Assembly: GCA_023897205.1 (NCBI GenBank)
Contig: JAHWDD010000010.1
Coordinates: 1,116,001-1,180,000, forward strand
DNA length: 64,000 nucleotides
Origin: Exophiala sp. HKRS030
Lineage: Eukaryota; Ascomycota; Eurotiomycetes; Chaetothyriales; Herpotrichiellaceae
Reading direction: 5' to 3'
A program made the position numbers and the translations under genes. The notes below the pieces were generated by a model. It did not search any database. It was given only the letters and a program-made list of their open reading frames with translations, and was not told where the DNA came from. Numbering within the stretch: the stretch's first letter is position 1; every line of letters starts with the position of its first letter. Below, in pieces: positions 1 to 9,988 of the stretch.

Positions 1-259
1 CAACAGCAAAGTTCTTGACCTTGCTGCTGACTTGGACCACTTCGCCGGCAAGATCAGAGCAAGGGATGACATTCTCGGTGACCTCCAGTGGATACGTGTT
101 GGTTTGGATAGCAATATCGCGATAGTTGATCGAGACACTTTTGATCTTCACGAGAACTTCATGATCACCGGCGGTCGGTATGGGCTCCTGGTATGCTTGT
201 ATATGGCCCACTCCGGTTCGCGAAGTCAGGCGAAAGACTGTCTGTGTGGTGGAAGACAT
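1..259 (-). CDS. MDR-family alcohol dehydrogenase/quinone oxidoreductase, N-terminal part
   Basis: Only the first 86 codons lie in the window; the gene continues past the left edge. The reading frame begins MSSTTQTVFRLTSRTGVG and runs through the GroES-like fold typical of zinc-type medium-chain dehydrogenases: an EVLVKIKSVSINYRD segment (beta strands plus the conserved N-Y-R-D) and an IPCSDLAGEVV segment, matching the family's P-x-x-D-x-A-G-x-V. These enzymes use NADPH to reduce aldehydes or quinones. An in-frame ATG lies 33 bases upstream (position 292), so the protein could be 11 residues longer, but the ATG at 259 fits the usual family length. Substrate cannot be judged because the cofactor domain is missing. 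Confidence 0.8.
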   Translation of the reverse strand, partial: MSSTTQTVFRLTSRTGVGHIQAYQEPIPTAGDHEVLVKIKSVSINYRDIAIQTNTYPLEVTENVIPCSDLAGEVVQVSSKVKNFAV

Positions 260-1146
260 GACGAGATTGGATACGGTAGCCGATGATTTCATTTTGATAC
301 GAAGACAAAAGATTCAGTGAAACTCTTGTGAAACATGATAGGGAGGGAGACTGTTGTTTATCAAAGAACAAGGGTGATATAACATGTGATATATATACAC
401 ACTCATATATGCATCACCATGTGTATCTCCATGGCACGCGAATTCTCGACTTCTTGCTCGACATTGACAGGTCATAACCTCTTACCATGGCCATTTGTCA
501 TCTCCAGCGGTACCTAATCTGCTACCAGCAGTTTGACCATTGGAGTAGAATATGATCATACTCTTGGATTGCCAAACGTCAGATCTTGAGATGAGCAATT
601 TGAGAACCCGAGAGATCTTGTCTTGTCCGCAATCAAGTCCGCGGATGAGCTTTCAATCGCGATTTGCTGAATTTCTACCCCGAGCATCCACTTTTTCACT
701 TCAGAGCCTCCACCATTTCTACCCCGATGGCCCCCTTTTTGAACTTCTTACGGACGATACCTACGAAACGTGACACGACCTTTGCGTGACAGCTGTATTC
801 TCGTGGCATCAAGAGTCCTTGCTGGGACCATTTCGAAGAGGCTTGTTCACCATATGCCGCTTTTGTGTTTCAGGGAGAGGTTTCATGCACCAACCTGATC
901 ACTCCGTGGTAGGGTCGCTCTTCGTGCCGGAGAGCAGCACCAAGAAAAGGAAAGACTGGTGATAACACCAAACACCAATATGACTTGTCTTCAGCATCAG
1001 AGCGACAAATCGTCCGGCACGAACATCGGACATTCCCTTTTTTATTTAAAAGATGGTCGCACCATGGATAGTCAGTCAAGTGAGGTCTGTCTTGTGTTGT
1101 TGAGAAGTCGTTTGACATCAGCGTTTTGGCTGTCGACCACTTTACA
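260..1146. other. Intergenic, divergent promoter region
   Basis: This is the shared upstream region of the oxidoreductase (leftward) and the epoxide hydrolase (rightward). An A/T-rich TTTATTTAAA element at about 1039-1048 lies roughly 100 bases before the epoxide hydrolase start and could act as its TATA element. No convincing gene is seen. Confidence 0.5.
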
Positions 1147-2403
1147 ATGACATACAACGGCTTCGACATTCTACCTTCTCAGGCTTCTGGTTCCATCAAA
1201 CCATGGAAGGTCGACATTCCCCAAAAGGAACTGGACAATCTAAGGACGCTGCTTGAATTGTCGGAAGTCGCTCCACCGACATATGAAAACTCATCATTGC
1301 CGGCGCGAGCGAGAGAACCTGGATTGGGTCTCCGACGAGAGTGGCTGGTCAAGGCGAAAGAATATTGGCAATGCGAATTCGACTGGCGAAGACATGAAAA
1401 ACACATCAACTCATTTCCACACTTTAGTGTACCTATACAAGACGACGACGACGACATAGGTAGAAGTACAACCTTTGACATTCATTTCGTCGCTTTCTTC
1501 TCGAGGCGTAAAGATGCCATTCCAATTTTGCTCTTGCACGGTTGGCCGGGGAGTTTCTTGGAGTTTCTACCTCTCCTGAACATGTTACGGACCGAATACT
1601 ACACCGCCGACACCTTGCCGTACCATCTCATCGTTCCGAGTCTGCCGGGGTACGCATTTTCCTCACCACCACCTTTGAATCAAAACTTTCGACCGGATGA
1701 CGCGGCGAGGATTTTTGACAATCTCGCTTGCCGAGTACTAGGTTTCGAGTCTTACATGGTCCAAGGAGGAGATTTGGGTGGAAGGATAGGTCGAATCATG
1801 GCGGCCAAGCATCCAGCTTGTAAAGCGCTTCACCTCAATACACATCCCATGCCTGTTCCTGACCTCCTGAAGACTACTCGGTCGGTTCAGATGACCGAAT
1901 CCGAAAGAGCCGGTTTGGAAAGAAATAATTTCTTCTTACACAACGGGACAGGTTATGCCATTGAACATGCCACTCGACCCAGTACGATAGGTTTCGTCAT
2001 GTCCTCAAATCCGTTGGCACTGTTGTGTTGGATCGGTGAAAAGTTTCTGGATTGGACGGATGATGAACCGAGTCTCGAAACCATCCTGGAGTCGGTCACG
2101 TTGTATTGGGTCACCAGATGCGCGTCCACGAGTGTATGGGCTTACCGACAGTTTTACGGGCCAAACGCCGACAGCCACGGATCAAAAAAGTGGCACATTC
2201 CCGGACAGAAACCTCTGGGGTATTCGTGGTTTCCAAAAGAAATCAATCCCATCCCGAGAGCTTGGATCGAGACGACCGGTAATTTGGTGTTTTACAAACA
2301 GCACGACAAGGGAGGACACTTCGCGGCCATGGAGAGACCACGAGAATTATGGGACGATGTCGAGGAGTTTACTTCCGGTGTGAAGGATGTGTTTGATGGT
2401 TGA
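1147..2403 (+). CDS. Epoxide hydrolase, microsomal (EHN-domain) type
   Basis: Intronless 418-residue protein of the alpha/beta-hydrolase fold, expected to open epoxide rings to diols. The first ~110 residues match the EHN leader domain: KPWKVDIPQKELDNL, then a GLGLRREWL segment. The oxyanion motif HGWPGS starts at residue 131, the nucleophile sits in QGGDLGGRIG (Asp209) and the catalytic His is His391 in GGHFAAMERP. The usual nucleophile elbow in this family is GGDWG; here Trp is replaced by Leu. I chose ATG 1147 because the frame extends upstream only to a TTG. It could act on xenobiotic, lipid or juvenile-hormone-like epoxides; nothing in the sequence decides. It sits beside a dye-decolorising peroxidase on the opposite strand. 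Confidence 0.9.
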   Translation: MTYNGFDILPSQASGSIKPWKVDIPQKELDNLRTLLELSEVAPPTYENSSLPARAREPGLGLRREWLVKAKEYWQCEFDWRRHEKHINSFPHFSVPIQDDDDDIGRSTTFDIHFVAFFSRRKDAIPILLLHGWPGSFLEFLPLLNMLRTEYYTADTLPYHLIVPSLPGYAFSSPPPLNQNFRPDDAARIFDNLACRVLGFESYMVQGGDLGGRIGRIMAAKHPACKALHLNTHPMPVPDLLKTTRSVQMTESERAGLERNNFFLHNGTGYAIEHATRPSTIGFVMSSNPLALLCWIGEKFLDWTDDEPSLETILESVTLYWVTRCASTSVWAYRQFYGPNADSHGSKKWHIPGQKPLGYSWFPKEINPIPRAWIETTGNLVFYKQHDKGGHFAAMERPRELWDDVEEFTSGVKDVFDG

Positions 2404-2414
2404 TGGTTGATGGT
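2394..2414 (+). repeat. Three copies of TGATGGT over the epoxide hydrolase stop codon
   Basis: Three perfect tandem copies of TGATGGT span the last codons and stop codon of the epoxide hydrolase. A copy-number change would alter the C-terminus by frame. Confidence 0.8.
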
Positions 2415-2594
2415 TGAAATGAAAGGTCCGAATTGAAAGTGCACGTTGTAGATGACAAGGAGAAACACTTGACGAGCATTGGAAATTGGAATCTGATGGA
2501 TGAGATTCGTGCAGTAAAATCAAGATACAGTATGTAGTATATCATATACCAAGGTACCTGAGGCAGAGTAAACGGTAAGTGGCAAAAGTAATTC

Positions 2595-3947
2595 TCAATC
2601 ATCACCAAGACCGGACAAGACACTGGCAGCAGGAACGAAAAATGTCGTGCCCGTCGTGGCTGTGGAATAATCCAAGATCCGATCGTGCAGACCGGGAGGG
2701 TTCCCGATGAACATCCTCTCCAACATTTTTTCCACCACCCACAACTTGTTGGAATAGCCGATGAAGTAGGTCCCAAACTCGTTTGAACCGGGGGAACCAA
2801 ACGGCATGTTGTCACGGAGGATGTCGTGTTCACCACCTTCCTGGTCCTCGATGGTGGCCAGGGACTTGTGGGACATTTGTTTGCCTTGATCGGCGTCGTC
2901 GAGTTCGACGTTGTCCAGTTTCGTCCGTCCGATGATGGACTCTTGGGTTTCGGTCGACAGGCCGCGCCACCGCTTGAGGTCGTGGACGTACTTTTGGACG
3001 ACGACATAACTCCCCCCCACCGACCGGGAGTCGCCGCGGTCGTCGGCGTCGGCCGCGACGATGGTCGCGTCGACGGCGGCTTGACCCACGGGGTTGGCCG
3101 TGCCGTCGACGAAGCCCAACAGGTCTCGGGCGTCAAAGTAACGAAACCCGACGGTCTCGTCGACCACCGTCACCGAGTCCCCCAGCAACTCCATGACCTG
3201 ACGCTCGAACTCGAAGCACAGGTCTCGCCGTTGGGACCGGATGTGGAACAAAACGTCCCCCGGCGTCGACACCGCGGTGTGCACTTTGCCCTTGATCTCC
3301 CTGAACGGGTGGAGTTCCGGGGGGCGAGGGACACCACCCTGTGTCAAAGTGTCCCACGCGTCGCTCCCGATGCCGACCGTGCACGCAAAAAGAGCCTGGA
3401 GGTCGCGGAACGCCACGTTCTTGACGAGGTCGTCGACGCTGGACAAGACGGACCTCACCGTCTTGATGGAGTCCGCGTCCGGTTTGATGGTCAAGACCAG
3501 AAAGGTCGCCGACGCCGTCAAGGGAGCGTCGACGCTCTGAGGTTCAATCGGTACTCGCCCTGCCATGGAGGAGGAGGAGGAGGAGGAGTTCTTTTGAGAG
3601 GTTGATGAGGAGAAAAAGCTACGAGTGGTGAGTCTTGAGGGTGAGAAGTAGGGAGGGCAAGGTAGATGATGTCGGCGATTTGATGGAAAAGTGGACAATG
3701 ATCGTTGTGTGTGGTGGTGGTGGTGATGGTGATGGTACTGCTGGTACGTGGAGCTTCGTCGGACAGGGTGTTGTCGTTGGTGTCGTCCTCCTGCTATCGA
3801 CAACACGGTCGTCGTCGTGATTTTATCAGAAAGAGGTTGAAGTCGAGGTCGAAATCTAAATCTACTAGTGACCGGAGAAAAGCGGCAGAATGAGGTCTGG
3901 GTACTGATGGTGCTGTAGAACGATCTGCCGGCCGTATTGGGATTCAT
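2595..3947 (-). CDS. DyP-type (dye-decolorising) heme peroxidase with long N-terminal extension
   Basis: Heme peroxidase of the DyP superfamily, which oxidises dyes, phenols and other aromatics with hydrogen peroxide. Counting from an internal Met at 3566, the 323-residue core has GFVDGTANP with catalytic Asp154, proximal heme His233 (MSHKS), distal Arg251 (DILRDNMPFG) and GTYFIGY. That core is the normal length for the compact bacterial-like DyPs. The same frame is open upstream to ATG 3947, giving 450 residues. The extra ~127 residues are rich in Arg, Ser and Thr, nearly free of acids, and contain an eight-His run and a poly-Ser run; the first ~40 residues look like a mitochondrial presequence. 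The frame opens further only to a GTG. Either start, or both, may be used. The gene ends 190 bases from the epoxide hydrolase stop (convergent). Confidence 0.88.
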   Translation of the reverse strand: MNPNTAGRSFYSTISTQTSFCRFSPVTSRFRFRPRLQPLSDKITTTTVLSIAGGRHQRQHPVRRSSTYQQYHHHHHHHHTQRSLSTFPSNRRHHLPCPPYFSPSRLTTRSFFSSSTSQKNSSSSSSSMAGRVPIEPQSVDAPLTASATFLVLTIKPDADSIKTVRSVLSSVDDLVKNVAFRDLQALFACTVGIGSDAWDTLTQGGVPRPPELHPFREIKGKVHTAVSTPGDVLFHIRSQRRDLCFEFERQVMELLGDSVTVVDETVGFRYFDARDLLGFVDGTANPVGQAAVDATIVAADADDRGDSRSVGGSYVVVQKYVHDLKRWRGLSTETQESIIGRTKLDNVELDDADQGKQMSHKSLATIEDQEGGEHDILRDNMPFGSPGSNEFGTYFIGYSNKLWVVEKMLERMFIGNPPGLHDRILDYSTATTGTTFFVPAASVLSGLGDD

Positions 3948-5870
3948 GCCATCGAGTTCCACCCGCTGTGTCTGTGTCTGCGTCGGTCGGCGGGGCGGGA
4001 GAGGGGAGACTCTTGATTACAATAATCTCAGACGGGAGAGGCTGAGATTGTATTTACGAGTTGAAAAGGCTAAGTGCCTAGGTAGTTTGTACTCGTCAGA
4101 GATAGGAAGAGAGAGATGTAACTGCTTTGTCCTGGGGGTGGTGTGATTTGACCAATTTGACGGTGGGTTGTCAGGTTCAACGTATCTCTGACCAGATTGT
4201 TTCTTACTCGTACGAATCTCTCGCACGAGGATGATGCCTGATTGCTGATTCATTCAGAACCCTTGTCAAAACTAAAACACACCAATGATGTCGAGGCAAT
4301 TAGAAACACTCGCAAACTTGCCAGATACGAATACGACGGAGCTCAGATATTGTACCTGAACCTTTCAGAATAACAAATAACTCGGTCTGAATGTCCAGAA
4401 TACTGTCCAATTTGATACGAAAGTTACTTGGAAAGGCCAACCATAGGGCGGTGATATTCCCGTTTGTGCTACCTATCACAACACTGCTACGCTTGAGAGA
4501 TCAAGCAGTTCATGAAGTGATCTTACCTGTCGTTAGGAGCAATTATGACACTCACGGTTCGAACTACCATTCATATTTCAAGTCGGAGTCTCGTGTTTAC
4601 GGTCCTGTGTACGTGGATGCCACGGCACATAGATTGACGGGTCGTGATCGATCGAGGGCAATTCAAGTATGGTTATCGTTAAGATCCAACACCAACATCC
4701 CTAACTATTCTGACACCAACAATGCCAATACGGATCTACTCCGGCCATACACGTCGTCGTCACGGTTGTTTTCGAACAGTGATGTAACCATTTGTTGTAA
4801 CAGTTCATTTTGGCCTTGTCATCACTGTACATCAAAGTATATCACCATCACGGTTTCATTGGTAAGATGTCACTCTTGTTGGAGAGGTTGGGTGAATGAT
4901 GAAGGACGTAGGCAAATACCAACTACAATGTTCTTGACAATAATCACCGTTCAACAACTCACATGCGTCGCTCATCCGGCCAGTCTCCCAATCTTGTTGA
5001 CCCGGCAAGGCAGAAATGGGAACGAGTATGTATGAATGTATGGTCATTGTTTGTCAATTTATGTAAATACCACAGCTTCTGTGTTGAATGAGGGACAATG
5101 GACCTGAACGGAGGTCAAGAGTCGTATAATATAGGTAAAATTTGATTCTGGTTTGTCGTCGTGCTCGTTTGCGAGTCAAGCATTCCATGGTGGTCCGAGT
5201 CGAGTACTCAAATGTACAATGGCGTCTGTAAAGTTGAGCACCATTGCCCTGTCCATTTCTGTTTGTTAGCAAAAATGAAATGCAGAAGGATCATGAATCA
5301 AGGTGACAATTTAGGATCCTGGTATCCATAATTGAATTGATTTATTCCAGATCGAAAATCCCAGGTCTGTGCCTGTTGAATCAATCTGTTGATTGATACC
5401 ATCGGCATTGCATAGATCAAAACGAAACCAAAACAACAAATGACTCAAGTATTAGCACGCGGAAATGGTAGAGAAAACCGAAAATGAATTCGGTCGATGG
5501 TGCTAGATTCTCCGATAGATATATCATGGTATCACTTCCTCTTCTGTCGAATGTGACGCTACCTGTCTCCAATATGCTGTAGAGTAGTATCCGAAAAATC
5601 CTTGCTGACAGAGTATCCGAATATTGGGACGTGGGGGTTGATGCCGACGTCTGAAAATGGAAATGCTTACGACCGTAGTCCATAAGGGTAATTTTTTCTG
5701 GCTAATAAGCAGAGATTCGTTCTTGAGATGATATAGCCCTCGTCCTCGTACTGCCTCTTTGTTGTGCCCTGGCTTCATTTCCAAGTAGTACGAGTCACGA
5801 ACTCACAAACTCACGAGTTGTAGACATTGGCGACAACACGGTACGAGTAGGGGTGCGCATCATTATCATC
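3948..5870. other. Intergenic, 1.9 kb
   Basis: No recognisable gene. A 214-codon ATG-initiated frame (4391-5035, plus strand) is present, but its product shows no domain or biased composition. I regard it as unsupported. The last ~150 bases are the acetyltransferase upstream region. Confidence 0.5.
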
Positions 5871-6488
5871 ATGTCTTCTTCGTCGATAGCGTTCCCACCA
5901 ATACTCACCGACCGGTTGATATTGCGCGTATTCGACCCGTCGATCCCCTCGGATTACGAAAAGACCATTGCCATATACAACGCTCCATACACCATGCGAG
6001 TACTCCAGACCAACCTTGGGATTGACTCACCTGAAGGGATCGATCGGCGTTGCGCGGCTGAACGACCTCGTTCCAAGGACGAAGCCATTCAGACACCGAC
6101 ACACCCCATTCACCTGGTCCATCTCCGATCCGATGACACCTTCATCGGTATAATTGCCTTGTGGCACAGGAACGCATTTCCCTGCCCAGATATTGCGTAT
6201 GCCTTTGACGAAGGGCACATCAATCAAGGTTACGCCACAGAAGCTGCAAAGGCGGCATTCGCGTGGTGGTCCAACGACCTGCTGGTCGAGAAGATATGGC
6301 TCGGCACGTTCGACAACAACAAGCCCAGCATTCGAGTGGCGGAGAAGATTGGCTTGGTGGATGGTGGGAAGCTCAAGATCATTCTCCCAGGCGGTGCCGT
6401 CAAGGAAGGACTGATTTTTGTGCAAAAGCACATGGGAATGGTGTTGGATGGCACGACCATCGATGCGAGTAAGACACGCAAGGCGTGA
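5871..6488 (+). CDS. GNAT-family N-acetyltransferase (RimJ/RimL-like)
   Basis: Intronless 205-residue protein with the Acetyltransf_3 layout. It opens with TDRLILRVF (residues ~14-21, the usual strand beta-1), then an FIGIIALWHR strand, an IAYAFDEGHINQGYATEA segment holding the acetyl-CoA pyrophosphate loop (QGYAT, ~119-123), and an NKPSIRVAEKIGL helix that pairs with the thiol end of CoA. Such fungal proteins acetylate amino groups of small molecules or protein N-termini; the acceptor is unknown. The frame extends 18 bases upstream to a GTG, but ATG 5871 gives a normal N-terminus. Confidence 0.88.
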   Translation: MSSSSIAFPPILTDRLILRVFDPSIPSDYEKTIAIYNAPYTMRVLQTNLGIDSPEGIDRRCAAERPRSKDEAIQTPTHPIHLVHLRSDDTFIGIIALWHRNAFPCPDIAYAFDEGHINQGYATEAAKAAFAWWSNDLLVEKIWLGTFDNNKPSIRVAEKIGLVDGGKLKIILPGGAVKEGLIFVQKHMGMVLDGTTIDASKTRKA

Positions 6489-8888
6489 GAGGTGCCTACC
6501 GATGAGGCCGGAGGTGAAGTCAAGAAGGGCGGGCAGGACATGACTGGTAAAGCGTCAACCAAATGTGTTTTGCGTCAGATTCACCTACGAGTATAGGTAT
6601 CGCGGTCGTCGGCGAGATGTGGTAGAAAAAGTGATGACCACCCACAGGACTTCCAGCTCATCAGGGGTAGTAGACATGACCGTCGATGAGGGAGGTTCAT
6701 AGCCCCTTGTCCAGCTGAGTGACTGGCACTGCCAACTCTTCTCGGTGTGAGTAATTCATGGATGACCATGATTGGAACAAGACCACCGGATATTGTTTGT
6801 TTTTTGCTCGACGATCTGCGGTGAGATCATCGTCATGTTTGTCTCTCGCTAAAGTGGGAATTTTCAGAAAGATCTTCAGAGACAAAGACATGCTTGCAGG
6901 AGGATGGTTGGGTTTGTGGTTCTCAGGGTCGACAATATTCTCATTTCCCATGCGCTTTAGGTCCTTCCAGGATATGCCTCCATGAACACCTCGATCGTGG
7001 AGTTCAGAGTTTTTGATAGATTGAAGTAGATGTAACAGTTGGTGTTTCGTATTTCCTTGGAATTGTTCAGTCTCTCTGTGAAGTGCCATTTCGCTTAAAA
7101 TGAAGTTGACATCATGTTCTCGTCTACTATGAATAAGAACCAATGATTTCCTGGGGTGTTTTTTTTGGCGATGCGGAGGGTCTCGGCAATGAATCAATTT
7201 CGATGTTTGGAACTTGTCATGTACAGTAAAGGGTCACACGGAGTGAGCCAGAAAAGAAAAAGGTGCCGGATGGGAATTCAAGGGTCTAGATCAATGACAC
7301 CAGTGAATTGAATTTCGGCCAAAATTGCTCAACCGGCAATTCATTCTCTTCCAGATCCAGACTGAAGATGAGTACTCCGTGTATATACATGTATGTAGGT
7401 ATATTCCATCCTGATGGTGGAGTAAATCCTCGTAGGGCGACCGTTATTCCTGCCGCTGACTTGGTTGCCGATCACAGTCTCCATCCTTTCATTGATTCTC
7501 CATGTTTCTCTTGTTCCTGGTCCCTGAATACTTCTTCTGATTGTCCAGTAGGGAGTTTTGTAGGGATATGATATTCGTACTTGTCTCACGCGGCAGCCAC
7601 ACGAACTGCCACTCATCACTTTCTTTGCTCCACAAAGATCAACATCAACTTCCATCCACGTCCTAGCAACAAACACCGAACTTCAACTGGTTCGAGAATT
7701 ACGAGACTACTATCCAAGGAACAATCCCTGTCCAAGTTTCTATTCTTTTCAATCGTCATCTTTGTTTCTTCTCCATTGGTCATAGCAAGCCACATCTAGC
7801 CCAGCACTCACCGTTGTATCCTCCTATCATCACCATCATACAATGTACTTCGTACTTCGTCACTATGGCGGTGTCTCACTCCAAGGTCAGACCAGGGACC
7901 AACTAACGACTATTCATGTGATGTCGCAGACCCCCCTCTCTCTATTCGGGACACATGGCTGAGGCTCTCCATTGATGATCTTCAAGCGCCGTTGAGAAAG
8001 ATCGACGGACCGTTGACCGTTGTGGGATTCCCTGCCGGCACTACTTGTAAGTTGATAGTTTTGAGCTTTCAAGGTACGTCTGTTTCACCATCCATCCGAC
8101 TCTCCCGCTCTCTACTCGTACACACACGACTTCTCCGTGATTGGTACGAAAGGACCATGAGGACTTCGCTTCTGTCCGGTGGGCTCCCTAACGGACAAAA
8201 GACTCCACGTCCGCGCGCCACCCCCGGTGTAATTGCCATCTTGTCAGGACAGCGCATTCTCTCCGACCAGGCCCAACCAAGTCCCATGGAACATTTTTAC
8301 AAAATCCAGTCTTTCTTGTTTCCCGAAGCGATCGCCGCAGGTACAAGTACCCACACAAGGAACCCGGTGACGTCGATCCTTGGGGATTTGCAAGGGGTGG
8401 GCCAGATCGTGAGAGCGTTGTTACTCGTATTGGAGCCTCATCTGGCATAACCCCCGTTGTCTACCCTTGCCTCACCTCGAGAGTTCTCGCTGGTGATTCG
8501 AGCGCAAACCGAGAAGATTCACAAAGTGATCGTCATCAATTTCCAAGGCTTCAGTGAAAGTTGAAAGCACATTGCAGATCCATCATTATCACGGATCGTT
8601 GAGGGTTCAGATGACGACTACATTGCTCTGTTTGTCACTTGCAACTTCTGGTAGGGTGGTTGGGAGTACGGAATACCAGCAAGTAAAAAAAAAGTATAAA
8701 GTCGAGCAAGTTATGCTCCTTGATCAGAAAGCTCATCCTTCAGACACAAAAGTTCAAACACTCACCTACTCATACCAAAAGAACCAAACAAACACAATCT
8801 TTCCTCTCCGTACATATATACCCAACCACTCGTTGCACAAACCTCTCTTCTCCCCTCACTTCCGGATAAAACAACCCACACAAAAACA
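6489..8888. other. Intergenic, 2.4 kb, with an ambiguous coding-like stretch
   Basis: No gene can be assigned with confidence. The plus strand from about 7844 to 8557 has coding character: an ATG at 7844, a CTAAC branch-like site followed by CAG at ~7929, an open frame to ~8065, then two overlapping open frames, one ending at 8450 and one open from 8192 to 8554. The pieces do not join into one clean model, so this could be a decayed or heavily spliced gene, or chance. The last 190 bases hold the hydrophobin promoter. Confidence 0.35.
8695..8700 (+). promoter_or_regulatory. TATA box of the hydrophobin gene
   Basis: A TATAAA sits 189 bases before the hydrophobin ATG, and a second AT-rich run (ACATATATAC, ~8811-8820) is closer to the start. 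Strongly expressed fungal surface-protein genes often have such elements. The transcription start was not determined. Confidence 0.45.
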
Positions 8889-9368
8889 ATGCATTTCTCA
8901 ACCGTCTTCGTCGCTCTCGCCGGCGCCTCTGCCGCCGTCGCGACCGCGATCCCGGCCCTCACCGAACGTCAGAGCGCCTTGTGCTCCGGTAGCTACCAGG
9001 CACAATGCTGCGCCACTGATGTCTTGGGTCTTGCCGACCTCAACTGTGCCACTCGTGAGTCTCTCCTGCCTGCCCTGAGAAACGGAAGTACTCTCGTCGT
9101 CTCTTGATGTCCCATGACCCAAGAATGGTGTACCGTACGGTGACTGACTCTTCGTCTCTCCCAAAACAGCACCAACCACCCCGACTGACCCAGATGACTT
9201 TACCAACATCTGCTCTGGCATCGGTCAACAGGCCAGGTGCTGCTTGTTGCCAATCGTAAGTTCCTCACAACGACCGGCAATCCATCTCCGAGCCCGAGAT
9301 GGACTGAACGTGTGCTGACACATGTGTGACAGCTCGAGCAAGGCATCATCTGCGAAGATCCCCTATAA
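8889..9368 (+). CDS. Class II hydrophobin
   Basis: Small secreted amphipathic coat protein that self-assembles at air-water interfaces. Three exons: 8889-9054, 9170-9255 and 9333-9368, joined by GTGAGT...CAG and GTAAGT...CAG introns, each with a CTGAC branch site. The 95-residue product has a signal peptide (~1-20), a possible processing site at TERQ, and eight cysteines in the class II pattern: C-x7-CC, then CCATDVLGLADLNC, 16 residues to the fifth Cys, C-x8-CC, 10 residues to the last Cys. The LxxLxC segments and spacings agree with Trichoderma HFBI/HFBII except that the first loop is two residues shorter. No transmembrane or GPI signal follows. A convergent laccase gene ends 620 bases downstream. 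Confidence 0.95.
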
Positions 9369-9988
9369 ATGAATGAACTTTACGAAAAGTGGGGAGAAGG
9401 CTTTGAAGACCCAGTACGATGGACTCTCCTTTGGGGGTCGGTTTGTGTCATGCAATCTGGTCTGGTCGGCTTCAGGTCAGGTCAAGGAAAGAACAAAAGG
9501 GGAAGGAAAGGATCATCTTGTATCTTAACCATGTCTCTCTCTCTCTCTCTTTTTGCATAAAGTGTATCTTGCATCAATTCCATCAGGATAGGCAGGGAGG
9601 TGGTGGCTTGGTATGGTGGTAAATCTCCCTTTGCGAAACTGATTAATTCCCTAACCCTGAAACCGTTCTTCGACATTTACACTTATTGTGTCCTCGTGTT
9701 TACGGACCATAGTTCTGGCAGGTCGAGAGTTGTATTCTTGTGATGTGTCTACATGTCCCATAGTAGCATCACTGTTCCTCTCTTTGTCTTCTTCATCATT
9801 ACATATTGCATACTGTAATATCATCTCACATGACTGTCCGCCCAGGTTATCTCGCATTCCTTTATCATTGTCCCAAGTTACTACAAGGACGAAGTCGCGC
9901 ACATCTCCTCTTTTACCTCGTATGAGGTTTGTGTCGATTCCCGATACTCCGACCTGGCTGGCAACCCCTAGGCTATGGGGTTACAGGG
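9369..9988. other. Intergenic between convergent hydrophobin and laccase genes
   Basis: Holds the 3' flanks of both genes and a (CT)n microsatellite. No further gene seen. Confidence 0.6.
9533..9551 (+). repeat. (TC)n microsatellite
   Basis: A run of about nine CT dinucleotides in the hydrophobin 3' flank. Confidence 0.9.

Noticed and set aside
2826..3605. 259-codon frame antisense to the DyP gene
   Set aside because: Shadow of the GC-rich DyP coding strand.
4391..5035. 214-codon ATG frame on the plus strand
   Set aside because: No domain, no biased codon pattern like the neighbouring genes, no homologue recognised, and it lies in an otherwise gene-free region.
6697..7197. 166-codon minus-strand frame
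   Set aside because: Opens with TTG, composition looks random, and there is no splice or promoter support.
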